A stretch of 64,000 bases of DNA from an uncultured Clostridia bacterium (GCA_949286725.1 CASECZ010000001.1:186001-250000); one strand, 5' to 3'; positions 1-8,200 are shown, counted from the first letter of the stretch. The notes: generated from the letters alone by a model not told the origin. Numbers and translations: made by a program.

Positions 1-1
1 C

Positions 2-928
2 GCGCTCAACGGTCTGGACTTTTTCGGAGTTCCATGCGTCAAACTGGTGCGTTCCATGTCGCCCGCTGCCCTGCGCAACAATCTCACCATACCCTCCGTG
101 CTTTCACGCGGAGTGGACGCCGCACGAAAAGTCCTGCGAGAACAGGCACCCGACGTCGTGTTTTCCAAAGGCGGTTTCGCCGCCCTTCCGTTCGTGCTTG
201 CGGCGGCAAAGGAAGGCGTCCCCCTTCTCTGTCACGAGTCCGACTCCACCCTCGGAATATGCAACCGCATCGCCAAAGCGAAAGGCGCAACGGTGCTCGC
301 GGCGTACCCCGACGCGAAGTTCGGCGAATTCGTGGGAATGCCTGTTCGCGAGGAACTCTTCTGCAAGGACAGAACGGCGGCGCGACGTGCGCTCGGCATT
401 GCCGAAAACGCAAAAGTTCTGCTCGTCGTGGGAGGAAGCAGCGGTGCCTCGGTTTTCAACGACGCGATAACCAAACTGTTTTTGCCGCTGACGGAGCTGT
501 GCACCGTCGTGCATATTGCGGGCAGAGGCAAAACGGAAGGGTTGCACCCGCGCTCCGAAAGGTATATCCCCGTCGAATACTCCGACGATATGGGCAGTCT
601 GTACGCCGCGAGCGACCTAGTTCTTTCCCGTGCGGGAGCGACGGCGGTTGCGGAAATCGCCGCCCTGAAAAAGCGCGCTATATTCGTTCCTCTGCCCAAA
701 GGGATTTCCCGCGGAGACCAGATACCCAACGCGGAACTCGCGCGGAAGTACGGCGCGACCGTACTCGTGCAAGACGACAAATTTATACACCGACTTTACC
801 CCGCCGTCAAAAAAAGCATGGAAGGTGCGCCCATGCGCAGCATATCCTGCGACGCAAACGGAAAAATTGCATACTTCGCCGATGTTACAATGCGGCGAGG
901 TGTGAAATGCAAAGACAAAAAACGGTAG
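2..928 (+). CDS. murG: MurG, UDP-GlcNAc:lipid I GlcNAc transferase (5' end cut by window edge)
   Basis: Catalyses the last cytoplasmic step of lipid II synthesis, transferring GlcNAc from UDP-GlcNAc to undecaprenyl-PP-MurNAc-pentapeptide at the inner face of the membrane. The frame is open from base 2, so about 50 N-terminal residues lie outside and 308 are visible. Seen in the fragment: HESDSTLG at about residue 78 (the MurG HExN/HESD region), GGSSGA at about 144 (start of the C-terminal Rossmann fold) and a SRAGATAVAEI motif at about 206 (the nucleotide-sugar site of GT-B MurG). The ending QIPNAELARKYGA resembles the usual C-terminal QxxNA motif. The next gene overlaps it by 22 bases, so the two are probably co-transcribed. 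Cell wall genes may lie upstream of the window. Confidence 0.93.
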   Translation, partial: ALNGLDFFGVPCVKLVRSMSPAALRNNLTIPSVLSRGVDAARKVLREQAPDVVFSKGGFAALPFVLAAAKEGVPLLCHESDSTLGICNRIAKAKGATVLAAYPDAKFGEFVGMPVREELFCKDRTAARRALGIAENAKVLLVVGGSSGASVFNDAITKLFLPLTELCTVVHIAGRGKTEGLHPRSERYIPVEYSDDMGSLYAASDLVLSRAGATAVAEIAALKKRAIFVPLPKGISRGDQIPNAELARKYGATVLVQDDKFIHRLYPAVKKSMEGAPMRSISCDANGKIAYFADVTMRRGVKCKDKKR

Positions 929-2247
929 CCAAATGGCTTGCGATAATCCTGCTGTGCACCGTCGCGGTGGGAGCATACATAATGTACGACGCGCTGTACG
1001 TCGGCAGCAACGGCGGCGGTCAGGCGTCCGCCAGCACGGACGAAATCCCCGACAATCCGCACCCCGACGACGAAACGCCCGAACCCGACGACACGCCCTT
1101 TTACACGACCCTGCCGCGAGAGGCGCAGACGGTGTCGGGAGTGACCGTCCGACACGCGGGCGGCGAAGGTGACGAAGAGGTGCTGGGCGCGGTCTTTTCG
1201 GCGGACAACGCAATCGTGTTTTTCAATTCGTCCTCGGACGAATACGACTGTCGCGGCGCGGGTATGTACCGCGCTGTTTTCACGGGAGACAACCTCACCG
1301 ACGTGACGCGTTTTTCCGACGCGGGCACCCTTGCCGACGTCAAACTTACGGCGGAAGGAATAACCGCTCTCGTGCGGGTCGGCGACGAATGCAGACTGCA
1401 CCTTTTCGCAACGGACGGCACGCCGAGAGGCGAGGCGAAATTTCCTTCTTTCACACAGGCGAAAATCTATCTTGCGGGCAGCACCTCACAGGTGTTTTAC
1501 ACCGACGCACAGGGTCTTCGCGCCGCTGTGGTGAAGCAGGGATTGGACGTGGAAATCTCCCCCTATTTTTACTCACCCGAACGGCTTTCGCTCGAAGACG
1601 TCTACCTCGTCGGCAGCCGTTATCTGCTCTTTGCGCAGACCGACGACAACGACACCGTTGTGCTTTCATTTGAACAAAACAGAGGTTTTAACCTATTGAA
1701 AAGGTTTGAAAAAACCGCATTTATGCAATCAGTACCAATGGCAGGAGAAGACGGCGCAGCGTTCGCTTTCCTCGGCGAAACGTCCGACGGAGGCACGCTC
1801 GCGGTGCTCGCAACGGACTGTTCGGAAATTGCCCGTACCACCCTTTCTCCCCTCGGCAACGCCGTGATTTTCAGCGACGGCGTATCCCTCACCCTCGTGC
1901 GTTGCGGCGTCACGGAAACCTATTGCCGACACCTCGATCTGATAGCTTCCCGCACCAACGCTCTGCTCTTCGACGACCTTCTTTTTGTCCGGAATTCGTC
2001 CGAAGGCAGGCTCTTCGCCGCAACGCGCACCGAGGGTTTTTCCGTCTTTGCCGAGGACGCGCGGGGCGATATGACGGAGCGGCTTTTCGTGCCCGCGACG
2101 GACGTTTCCGCCCTGTGCGCGACGGTGAGCGCGCAAGAGGTTTTCATCGCCTTTTCGACGGCGGCTTGCGGTGGATATTGCTATCAGAATTTCGGCGGCA
2201 AGGATGCCTTCCTGCTCTCCTTTCCGCCCCTTGCCGAAACCGCCTGA
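907..2247 (+). CDS. Membrane-anchored extracytoplasmic protein of unknown function
   Basis: Not recognised. It has 446 residues: a short basic N-terminus (MQRQK), one hydrophobic helix at about 9-28, a Pro/Asp/Glu-rich linker at about 40-70, then about 370 residues rich in alternating hydrophobic residues and short DG/GD turns, which suggests a beta-propeller-like extracytoplasmic domain. The open frame extends further upstream, but that part lies opposite the murG frame. The ATG at 907 follows GGCGAGGTG with good spacing and directly precedes the membrane helix, so it was chosen. It overlaps the murG 3' end by 22 bases, suggesting translational coupling and perhaps a cell-envelope role. No catalytic motif was seen. 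Confidence 0.75.
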   Translation: MQRQKTVAKWLAIILLCTVAVGAYIMYDALYVGSNGGGQASASTDEIPDNPHPDDETPEPDDTPFYTTLPREAQTVSGVTVRHAGGEGDEEVLGAVFSADNAIVFFNSSSDEYDCRGAGMYRAVFTGDNLTDVTRFSDAGTLADVKLTAEGITALVRVGDECRLHLFATDGTPRGEAKFPSFTQAKIYLAGSTSQVFYTDAQGLRAAVVKQGLDVEISPYFYSPERLSLEDVYLVGSRYLLFAQTDDNDTVVLSFEQNRGFNLLKRFEKTAFMQSVPMAGEDGAAFAFLGETSDGGTLAVLATDCSEIARTTLSPLGNAVIFSDGVSLTLVRCGVTETYCRHLDLIASRTNALLFDDLLFVRNSSEGRLFAATRTEGFSVFAEDARGDMTERLFVPATDVSALCATVSAQEVFIAFSTAACGGYCYQNFGGKDAFLLSFPPLAETA

Positions 2248-2265
2248 CAATCCGCACGTTGCATA

Positions 2266-2294
2266 TTGACTTACGTTGTCATTTAATGTAATAT
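2266..2294 (+). promoter_or_regulatory. Promoter of the small membrane protein gene (leaderless layout)
   Basis: TTGACT, 17 bases, TAATAT; the -10 box ends 6 bases before the ATG at 2301, so the expected transcription start falls on the ATG itself. There is no Shine-Dalgarno sequence. Confidence 0.65.
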
Positions 2295-2300
2295 GATAAT

Positions 2301-2663
2301 ATGAAAGAACGCAAATATAAGGAAAACGACGCCACGCGCGGCAATATTTTCGTTCTTCTCGCGGGGATGCTTTGCAGTCTCGTCGGTTTCGTGCTCGCAA
2401 TCGTTCCCCTGCTTATGTTTCTCATTCCGAACGGGGTTCCCGCATCCGACACGCCATTCATCACGGTTGCCACTTACCTCAACGCATTCGCAATCGCCCT
2501 CGGGCTTGCGGGCATAATCATGGGCGCACACTCTGCCTCGCACAACAAGGCAATGACGCAGGTAGCCGCCGTGTTCGGGTCGATTTCCGTCGTGTTCGGG
2601 CTCGTCATGTTCATACTCTGTCTGACTTTCGGAGCCGTCATTCCCCTCCACAACATAGTTTGA
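2301..2663 (+). CDS. Small integral membrane protein, unknown function
   Basis: 120 residues with three predicted membrane helices (about 16-42, 56-76, 87-112) and a charged, Lys-rich N-terminus. No family recognised. It is monocistronic: it has its own promoter immediately upstream and a hairpin terminator 18 bases after the stop. The start codon has no Shine-Dalgarno sequence, and the promoter position predicts that the message begins at the ATG. It is convergent with the EetB-like gene. Confidence 0.7.
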   Translation: MKERKYKENDATRGNIFVLLAGMLCSLVGFVLAIVPLLMFLIPNGVPASDTPFITVATYLNAFAIALGLAGIIMGAHSASHNKAMTQVAAVFGSISVVFGLVMFILCLTFGAVIPLHNIV

Positions 2664-2680
2664 AACAGGTTGCAAAAAGA

Positions 2681-2706
2681 AAACCGCATCTCGGTGCGGT
2701 TTTTTC
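2681..2706. terminator. Bidirectional intrinsic terminator
   Basis: AAAACCGCA stem with TGCGGTTTT and a TCTCGG-type loop, followed by a T-run on the + strand and TTTTCTTTTT on the - strand. It lies between two convergent genes. Confidence 0.85.
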
Positions 2707-2828
2707 GTGTTGCGGCGTCGTTTCGGGCGTTCGCGTTCTTCGTTTGCGGATTTCCCGACGGTACGTCGTCGGTGCGGTTTAATGTTCGGACACTGTCGCG
2801 AGCCGCCCCTGCCGCAATCGGCTTTGCG

Positions 2829-3398
2829 TCACTCCGCGTCGTCCTCGTCGTCCTCCGACAAAGCGCGTCTGTCCATACGCACGTACACGTCGTCGAGGTC
2901 GGGACGGTTGCGTTCCATAAACGCGAGCACGAAGTGGCACACGATGCCCGTGACAAGCCCCGCTATGCCGCCCGCGAGTATCATATAAGGAAGATATGCC
3001 GCAACGGACGCGCCCACCACGAGCGTGGCAACGGCAATCTGCGTCACGTTGTGCAACATACCGCCCGCGACGGACAGTCCCGTCACAGAAAACAGGCGGG
3101 TTTTGTGCAGAAGCACCATTGCCGTGTAGGCAACGAGCGCCGACGGCAAAGACCAGATTATCATCGAGAAGTTGCCCGCAAACACGGCGGCAAGCAGACA
3201 TTTGAGCACGAGAACGACGTAACCCTGCCCCACTCCGAGAGCGAGAAAACAGGCAAGCAAAACCACGTTGCCCAGTCCGAGTTTGGCGTACGGCAGAGCC
3301 GGCACCACGGGAGGCAACATGTTTTCGAGCAGGGATACGATGAGTGCGAGGGCGAGGAAAAGACCCGACAAAGCTATCTTTCTGACGTTGGTTTTCAC
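2829..3398 (-). CDS. Gx transporter family membrane protein, EetB-like
   Basis: 189 residues with about five membrane helices and an acidic C-terminal tail. It resembles the Gx transporter family (often annotated as heptaprenyl diphosphate synthase component I), which includes EetB of the Listeria extracellular electron transfer locus; the recognition rests on helix layout and segments such as LPYAKLGLGN and AGGMLHN. A GTG start at 3398 was chosen: it is preceded by AAAGGAGGTGG and overlaps the previous stop in a GTGA arrangement, so it is translationally coupled to the NusG-domain II gene. It is the last gene of degV-apbE-eetA-like-eetB-like. The exact substrate is not known; membrane flavin or quinone chemistry is an inference from context. 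Confidence 0.8.
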   Translation of the reverse strand: MKTNVRKIALSGLFLALALIVSLLENMLPPVVPALPYAKLGLGNVVLLACFLALGVGQGYVVLVLKCLLAAVFAGNFSMIIWSLPSALVAYTAMVLLHKTRLFSVTGLSVAGGMLHNVTQIAVATLVVGASVAAYLPYMILAGGIAGLVTGIVCHFVLAFMERNRPDLDDVYVRMDRRALSEDDEDDAE

Positions 3399-3781
3399 GT
3401 TATCGCGTCCACCTCCTTTCCCGTCACCTTGATGACCACTTTGTTGGGCAGGCAGACAATCATGCCGCCCGTCGAGCCTATCGGCGCGGCGTGCACGCAG
3501 AGTTGCTCGGGACAATCGGAGGAAAGCACGGATATTTTGCCGTCCTTGACCTGCACGGTCATGTTCACCCCGTCAAGTTCCACAACGGTATCCTTGTCGA
3601 GAGAAAGCGAATAAGCGAGGCGTCCGTCGATGTAGATTTCGGCGTTGCCGCCCTCCCCTCTCAACGCCGCCCATACGGTGAGCGCAACGGCGACGACGAG
3701 CACGACGAGCAGAATCAAATCCCCCCATTTGAAGAGGGAACGGAATGCCTTGCGCGTTTTCTTTTTGCCGTCGTCGGTCAT
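3395..3781 (-). CDS. NusG domain II-containing anchored protein, EetA-like
   Basis: 128 residues: a basic N-terminus, a membrane helix at about 22-42, then a small extracytoplasmic beta domain of the NusG_II (DUF1312) type, recognised by EIYIDGRLAYSL and the Cys-containing loop SSDCPEQLCVH followed by IVCLPNKVVI. EetA proteins of Gram-positive electron transfer loci have this layout and sit next to EetB. A TTG seven codons upstream is possible, but the ATG at 3781 is the more likely start. A terminator-like hairpin separates it from apbE, so expression may be attenuated relative to apbE. The two cysteines could be redox active (inference). Confidence 0.8.
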   Translation of the reverse strand: MTDDGKKKTRKAFRSLFKWGDLILLVVLVVAVALTVWAALRGEGGNAEIYIDGRLAYSLSLDKDTVVELDGVNMTVQVKDGKISVLSSDCPEQLCVHAAPIGSTGGMIVCLPNKVVIKVTGKEVDAIT

Positions 3782-3790
3782 ATGACACCC

Positions 3791-3821
3791 GAAAAAAATC
3801 AAAAACGAAGCTTTGCTTCGT
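3791..3821 (-). terminator. Hairpin with U-tract between apbE and the EetA-like gene
   Basis: On the - strand ACGAAGC pairs with GCTTCGT around a three-base loop, followed by TTTTGATTTTTTT. It starts five bases after the apbE stop and may terminate or attenuate transcription into the next two genes. Confidence 0.7.
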
Positions 3822-3825
3822 CTTT

Positions 3826-4812
3826 TCAGCTCGGCGTGTATTCGACGTTGTACGTCGACACGCTCGTATCTTCACGCACCAGCACGAGCCCCACGCCCGC
3901 CTCCTGCGCCCATTGCAAGCCCTTTTCTTCGCCCGCAACCATTATCGCGGTGGCGAGGGCGTCACCCAACGCTCCGTCGGACGTCACAACGGTGACGCTT
4001 ATCAGACCGCTTGCGGCGGGTCTGCCCGTAAAGGGGTCTATTATGTGGTGATACCGCACTCCGTCCACGATGTAATACTTCTCGTAGTCGCCGCTCGTTG
4101 CCATCGTGTAACCCGACGAAAGCGGAACTATGCCGATGTAACTCTTGGAATATTCGCGCGGGGCGGCAACCCCGATTTTGAAAGTGCCGTTCGCCGCGCC
4201 TATGTTGCCGCCCAGGTTGACGAGCGCCTTTTTGCCGTCCGCCATGGACACCGCGCGGCTGACCGCAAAGCCCTTTGCGATGCCGCCGAGGTCGAGCTCG
4301 GCACCGTCGCGCAGTTTCGTGACCGTTGCCGTCTCGTAATCGACTTCGAAACAGTCCGCAAACCCGACTTTGCCGAGCACGGCGGAGATTTCGTCGTCAG
4401 TCGGCAACTTTTCGGGAACTTTGCCCGCAACGAACTTGTCGGGGCTGAACCCCCACAGTTCAACGAGCGGATAAACCGACGGGTCGTACGCTCCGTCTGT
4501 GAGTTCGTAAACGCGTTGCGCCGCCGCGAGAAGTTCCATCGTGACGTCGGAGCATTTCACGCTTTCGCCCGCCGACGCATCGTTTATGCGTCGGATATCG
4601 CTGCCTTCGAGCACGGCGGACACCGCAAGTTCGACGGACTGCATATATTCCACGACGGAATCGGCGTAATCGCCGCCGCCCACGCCGTAGGTGTCGATTT
4701 CCAGCGATGTGCCGAACACGAAATACTGCGACGTCGCGTTGCACGCCGTAAAGGACAACACGCACGCCGCAAGCGTGATTGCACATACTGTCAAAAGCAC
4801 GGACTTTTTCAT
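3826..4812 (-). CDS. apbE: ApbE, FAD:protein FMN transferase, lipoprotein
   Basis: Covalently attaches FMN from FAD to a Thr or Ser of extracytosolic flavoproteins. 328 residues. A signal peptide ends in the lipobox LSFTAC (Cys at about 24), placing the enzyme outside the membrane. ApbE motifs seen: DLGGIAKGFAV in the middle, MATSGDYEKYY, HHIIDPFTGRPA, and GDALATA near the C-terminus, which contributes to the Mg2+ site. Length is typical. It lies 12 bases after degV without a clear ribosome binding site, so it is probably coupled to degV translation. The acceptor protein (FMN_bind domain) is not encoded nearby. Confidence 0.93.
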   Translation of the reverse strand: MKKSVLLTVCAITLAACVLSFTACNATSQYFVFGTSLEIDTYGVGGGDYADSVVEYMQSVELAVSAVLEGSDIRRINDASAGESVKCSDVTMELLAAAQRVYELTDGAYDPSVYPLVELWGFSPDKFVAGKVPEKLPTDDEISAVLGKVGFADCFEVDYETATVTKLRDGAELDLGGIAKGFAVSRAVSMADGKKALVNLGGNIGAANGTFKIGVAAPREYSKSYIGIVPLSSGYTMATSGDYEKYYIVDGVRYHHIIDPFTGRPAASGLISVTVVTSDGALGDALATAIMVAGEEKGLQWAQEAGVGLVLVREDTSVSTYNVEYTPS

Positions 4813-4824
4813 TGAAATGCGCCG

Positions 4825-5691
4825 TTATCTGCTTTCGGCGGGAAAAATTATACCGTAAGTACCGGGGCCGCAGTGCGCGCCGATGACGGGTCCGACGGGT
4901 TGCACCCATATGTCGGCGTCGGGGACGGCGGCAAGTATGCGGGATTTGAGTTCCTCAACATATTCGTCGCAATCGGCGCCCACGATGACGACGGGAGCGT
5001 CGGGAGCGGGTCTGTACTTGCGTGTGAACTCCGACACGACGAAACTCATCGCCTTCTTGAAGCCGCTCTGTTTGGACAGAATGTCGATTTCGCCTTCCTT
5101 GTTGACGCAGAGCACGGGTTTGAGTTGCAGGACGTTGCCGATTTTGGCTTTGGCGGGAGACAGTCTGCCGCCGCGCGCCAGATATTTGAGGTCGTCGACG
5201 ACGAAGAGAACGCCGACTTTCTGGACTATGCTTTCGAGATAATCGTAGGTTGCGTCGATGTCGCCGCCGTGGGCACGGCAGAATTTCGCCGCCATGTACA
5301 CCATAAGCCCCGCGCCCATGGAGATGTTGAGCGTGTCGAACTGACGGTATTTGACGTCGGGATACTTCTCGCGCAGTTCCTTAACGGCAATGTCGAGGTA
5401 CTTGAAGGTATTGGACATCTTGGAAGAAAACGCGATGTAAAGTATGTCTTCGCCCGCCTTGAAGTAGGGCTCGAAAAGTTCTATGTAGGTTTCGGGATTG
5501 AGACCCGAAGTTATAACCGCACTGCCCTGACGCATACGGGTGAAAAAGTCCTTGAAATCCGTATTTTCGCCGAGGTCGTACATCTTTTCCGTGCCGTCGA
5601 TGGTGTAAGGCATGGGGATGACTTTGAGGTCGAGTTCTTTGGCTGTGGTGTACCACAGTTCGCAGTCGGTATCGCAGAATAAAACGGACAT
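4825..5691 (-). CDS. DegV family (FakB-type) fatty acid-binding protein
   Basis: 288 residues. DegV/FakB proteins bind a fatty acid and present it to the kinase FakA for incorporation into phospholipid. Seen: N-terminal VLFCDTDCELWY (the DegV start with its conserved D), AVITSGLNPE (the TS residues that contact the carboxylate), ILYIAFSSKMSNTF, and LARGGRLSPAKAKIG, all family hallmarks. The ATG at 5691 was preferred to one six codons upstream because AAGGAGA precedes it at the right distance. It has its own consensus promoter and heads the degV-apbE-EetA-EetB-like cluster. A fakA gene is not in the window. Confidence 0.9.
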   Translation of the reverse strand: MSVLFCDTDCELWYTTAKELDLKVIPMPYTIDGTEKMYDLGENTDFKDFFTRMRQGSAVITSGLNPETYIELFEPYFKAGEDILYIAFSSKMSNTFKYLDIAVKELREKYPDVKYRQFDTLNISMGAGLMVYMAAKFCRAHGGDIDATYDYLESIVQKVGVLFVVDDLKYLARGGRLSPAKAKIGNVLQLKPVLCVNKEGEIDILSKQSGFKKAMSFVVSEFTRKYRPAPDAPVVIVGADCDEYVEELKSRILAAVPDADIWVQPVGPVIGAHCGPGTYGIIFPAESR

Positions 5692-5720
5692 TCTGTGTCT
5701 CCTTGTCAATGAATATTGTA

Positions 5721-5749
5721 ATTTTAATATATATGCCGCGCGTTGTCAA
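5721..5749 (-). promoter_or_regulatory. Promoter of degV-apbE cluster
   Basis: On the - strand TTGACA, 17 bases, TAAAAT, about 30 bases before the degV start. Confidence 0.75.
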
Positions 5750-5773
5750 CTTACGCGGGCGGGGGTGCATTCG

Positions 5774-6694
5774 TTATCGGCAGTTCAGAAACATATCGTC
5801 GTCGACGTGGTATATGCCGTCCACGCTCTTCACTCCCACGCCGTACTTCAACATCAGTTCGAACAGGCGCGCGCAATCGATGAGCATCAGTTCGGGACGC
5901 TTTGCGGCAAACGCGCGCGTGTCCTTGTGGAAGTTGGAGTTGGTGATGAGAATGCCTTTCGTCGCTCCGTACGCCGTCATAACGCCGAGAAACTCGCGCG
6001 CCACCTTTATGGACACGTAGGCTCTTTCGTTCAGCTTGGTCTTGGACTGGAAGAAAAGGGTCTCCTTGAACCCTGCGGGGTCGACGACGGAGAGTTTGCC
6101 GTCGATGCCGTTGTCATCGGGACCCGCCGTCAGTTCGTTGCTGACGACGCTGTCGCCGTAAACCGCGATGAGCAGTTTCATGCTCAACTCCTCGAAAAAC
6201 TCGCCGCCCGCCTCGTTGATGGCGGCGGTAACGCTGCGTTTCAGGAAGGAAAGATACTGTTTCTGACTGATTTTCTTCGCTTTGCAGTCCTCGAACTTCT
6301 TGTCGGCGGCGTCCAGCAGTTTGCCTATCGGAGTGTCCGGATACTTGGGTGTGCTGTTTGCCCGCGCGGCGGCGCGCTTTCTCGCCGCTCTGCGCTTCTG
6401 CGTGCGCGTCAACGCTTTCTTCTCTTCCACGGGAGTGGGGAGGGAAAGCACTTTGTCCTCAGACAACACGACGGTGCCCGCCGCAAGCATTTCGTTTATC
6501 ACCACCCCCGTCAGACTTTTGAGACGGGTGTTGAGAGACTCGCAACTGCGGTCTTTGAGTTCCTCGGCGGAATAGCCGTAACATTGCTGCGAAAGTTCTA
6601 TGACGAGTTTGCGTTCGGCGTTCTGTTTCTGAAGAACGGTCTTAACCGCGTTCTCGATTTCGGCTTTGGTGGGGAAATCTCTTTTCGATGCCAT
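5774..6694 (-). CDS. Mrr-type (type IV) restriction endonuclease domain protein
   Basis: 306 residues. The N-terminal 90 residues look like a winged-helix DNA-binding region. A basic linker (QKRRAARKRAAARA) follows, then a C-terminal Mrr_cat domain at about 175-300. The nuclease core is visible: GIDG (catalytic Asp), FFQSKTK (the QxK motif of Mrr-type PD-(D/E)xK enzymes), then YGATKGILITNSNF and LIDCARLFELM, which are typical Mrr strands. Mrr enzymes cut modified foreign DNA. No methylase or partner subunit is adjacent, so it appears to be an orphan. AAAGGAG precedes the ATG, and a TATAAT lies about 20 bases upstream without a good -35. Confidence 0.85.
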   Translation of the reverse strand: MASKRDFPTKAEIENAVKTVLQKQNAERKLVIELSQQCYGYSAEELKDRSCESLNTRLKSLTGVVINEMLAAGTVVLSEDKVLSLPTPVEEKKALTRTQKRRAARKRAAARANSTPKYPDTPIGKLLDAADKKFEDCKAKKISQKQYLSFLKRSVTAAINEAGGEFFEELSMKLLIAVYGDSVVSNELTAGPDDNGIDGKLSVVDPAGFKETLFFQSKTKLNERAYVSIKVAREFLGVMTAYGATKGILITNSNFHKDTRAFAAKRPELMLIDCARLFELMLKYGVGVKSVDGIYHVDDDMFLNCR

Positions 6695-6816
6695 TTTGAC
6701 TCCTTTGGCTCATTATAACATAAGCGAGCGGAAATAAAAATATTTTCCTGCTGTTTTAATTGTGGTTTAATTATATTAAAATACATTTGTATCGAAAAAT
6801 CCGAAGAGAGGCGAAT

Positions 6817-7923
6817 ATGGACAATTTCAACAATTTCTTCGACAACGTCAACGGCACGGGCGGCAACAACACTCCCGTGTATCACACTCCCGACAACGGC
6901 AAAGGCGACCGCAAAATGACGCCTGTCGTCATACTCTTCATCGTCATCGCGCTTCTGATGTGCCTTGCGATAATCGTCAACGTCGTGGTTTTGGCGGTAG
7001 TGAAAGACGAAATCGCCGCAAAATACGCCGCGTCCATGTCCGAGTCCATTCGCTCCGAATACGACGGAGCAATACTCGACTATCTGGACAAGAACAACAT
7101 AACCGAGGATATGTGGAACTCCGTCAAGGAAGAAATCCTCGGCAACTACGACCTTACCGCGGCGGAAGTCGCAGGCAAGGAAACGATAAAATCGGTTGCC
7201 AGAATCACCGCCACCAACAACAAATCCTCCGCAATCGCAACGGGATTCCTCATCACCGACATCGACAGCACGGGCACGCGATATCTCGTCACCAACGCTC
7301 ACGCAGTGCTGTATGCCGCCTCCCGCACGAGTATGGCTCTTTACAGTTCCATAACCTGTACTTTCGAGAACGACCACACGGTCTACCGTCTCGAACCCGT
7401 GTATGTGGGCGGCTACTACGCGACGTACGAAAGCTTCGGCGGAACCAGCGTGGTGTACGATTCCAAATACGACTACACCTCTCTGCCCGACCTCGCCATT
7501 CTGCGTTTCGTGTCCACCGCGCCTTCCGACACCGACCATCCCTCCCTCTCGATTGCCGCGTCCGACTACTCCACCTACGGTGACAACGTCGCCCTCGTCG
7601 GCTATCCCAACGGGGAACTGATGGTCACTTCCGGCTGCGTGTCGCAACCCGCGCACACCCTCGAAGGCTGGGGCTTCGGCGACTACTACACCACCGACGC
7701 CGCAATCAACAGCGGCAACTCGGGCGGCCCGCTCATCAACCGCAACGGCACCGTCATCGGAGTGGCGGAGTCCAAACTCAACACCGAGGAATACGAAAAC
7801 ATCGGTTACGCCGTGTCTGCCGAAACGCTGATTAAATTCATCGCCGACGCAACAAACGGCTCCAAAAACGAACTCGGCAAGTCCGTGACAATCAACTACA
7901 ACAGGGTTGCCGTCAAAGCCTGA
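6817..7923 (+). CDS. Membrane-anchored trypsin-like (HtrA-type) serine protease without PDZ domain
   Basis: 368 residues. A cytoplasmic N-terminus rich in Asn and Gly is followed by a membrane helix at about 34-62, a helical linker, and an S1C-like protease domain at about 125-350 facing outside. Catalytic triad as read: His162 in TNAHAV, Asp225 in PDLAILRF, Ser302 in NSGNSGGPL; GYPNGELMVTSG is also typical of this fold. DegP/HtrA enzymes remove misfolded envelope proteins, but here no PDZ domain follows the protease domain. The ATG at 6817 has AGAGAGG upstream; an upstream in-frame ATG has none. Monocistronic with a strong terminator. Confidence 0.88.
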   Translation: MDNFNNFFDNVNGTGGNNTPVYHTPDNGKGDRKMTPVVILFIVIALLMCLAIIVNVVVLAVVKDEIAAKYAASMSESIRSEYDGAILDYLDKNNITEDMWNSVKEEILGNYDLTAAEVAGKETIKSVARITATNNKSSAIATGFLITDIDSTGTRYLVTNAHAVLYAASRTSMALYSSITCTFENDHTVYRLEPVYVGGYYATYESFGGTSVVYDSKYDYTSLPDLAILRFVSTAPSDTDHPSLSIAASDYSTYGDNVALVGYPNGELMVTSGCVSQPAHTLEGWGFGDYYTTDAAINSGNSGGPLINRNGTVIGVAESKLNTEEYENIGYAVSAETLIKFIADATNGSKNELGKSVTINYNRVAVKA

Positions 7924-7963
7924 CGGCGACTTGTTTCACATAATCGCTCCTTTATCTTCCAAC

Positions 7964-7996
7964 GAAGAAAACCCCGCGGAATGCGGGGTTTTCTTC
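7964..7996. terminator. Bidirectional intrinsic terminator
   Basis: A perfect 14-base stem, GAAGAAAACCCCGC against its complement, with a five-base loop, between the convergent protease and 44-residue protein genes. Confidence 0.9.
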
Positions 7997-8010
7997 TGCA
8001 ATGCGCGGGG

Positions 8011-8145
8011 TCAGTCGAGCACGTCCTCCAACTTTTTCAGCAGGGTTCTCTTCGTCTTTTTGATGAGATTCTGATTGCTTGCCGAGTAGATGGCGGTTGC
8101 GGCAACCACGCCGAACATCGCGCCTAACAACATGGAATTTTTCAT
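8011..8145 (-). CDS. 44-residue single-helix membrane protein, unknown function
   Basis: Too short for usual gene calling, but supported by GTGGAGG six bases before the ATG at 8145 and by a clean stop. It has one hydrophobic helix (residues 4-21) and a strongly basic amphipathic C-terminus (KKTKRTLLKKLEDVLD). It stands alone between two terminators. The layout resembles small membrane regulatory or stress peptides; function cannot be assigned. Confidence 0.6.
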   Translation of the reverse strand: MKNSMLLGAMFGVVAATAIYSASNQNLIKKTKRTLLKKLEDVLD

Positions 8146-8200
8146 AATAACCTCCACGGTGTTAGTATGCGGTGCACCGCCCGTTTTATGTACGCGACGC

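Noticed and set aside
34-906. Upstream extension of the anchored protein's frame through murG
   Set aside because: The murG reading is strongly supported in another frame; the extension is basic, low-quality sequence and would put the membrane helix in the middle of the protein.
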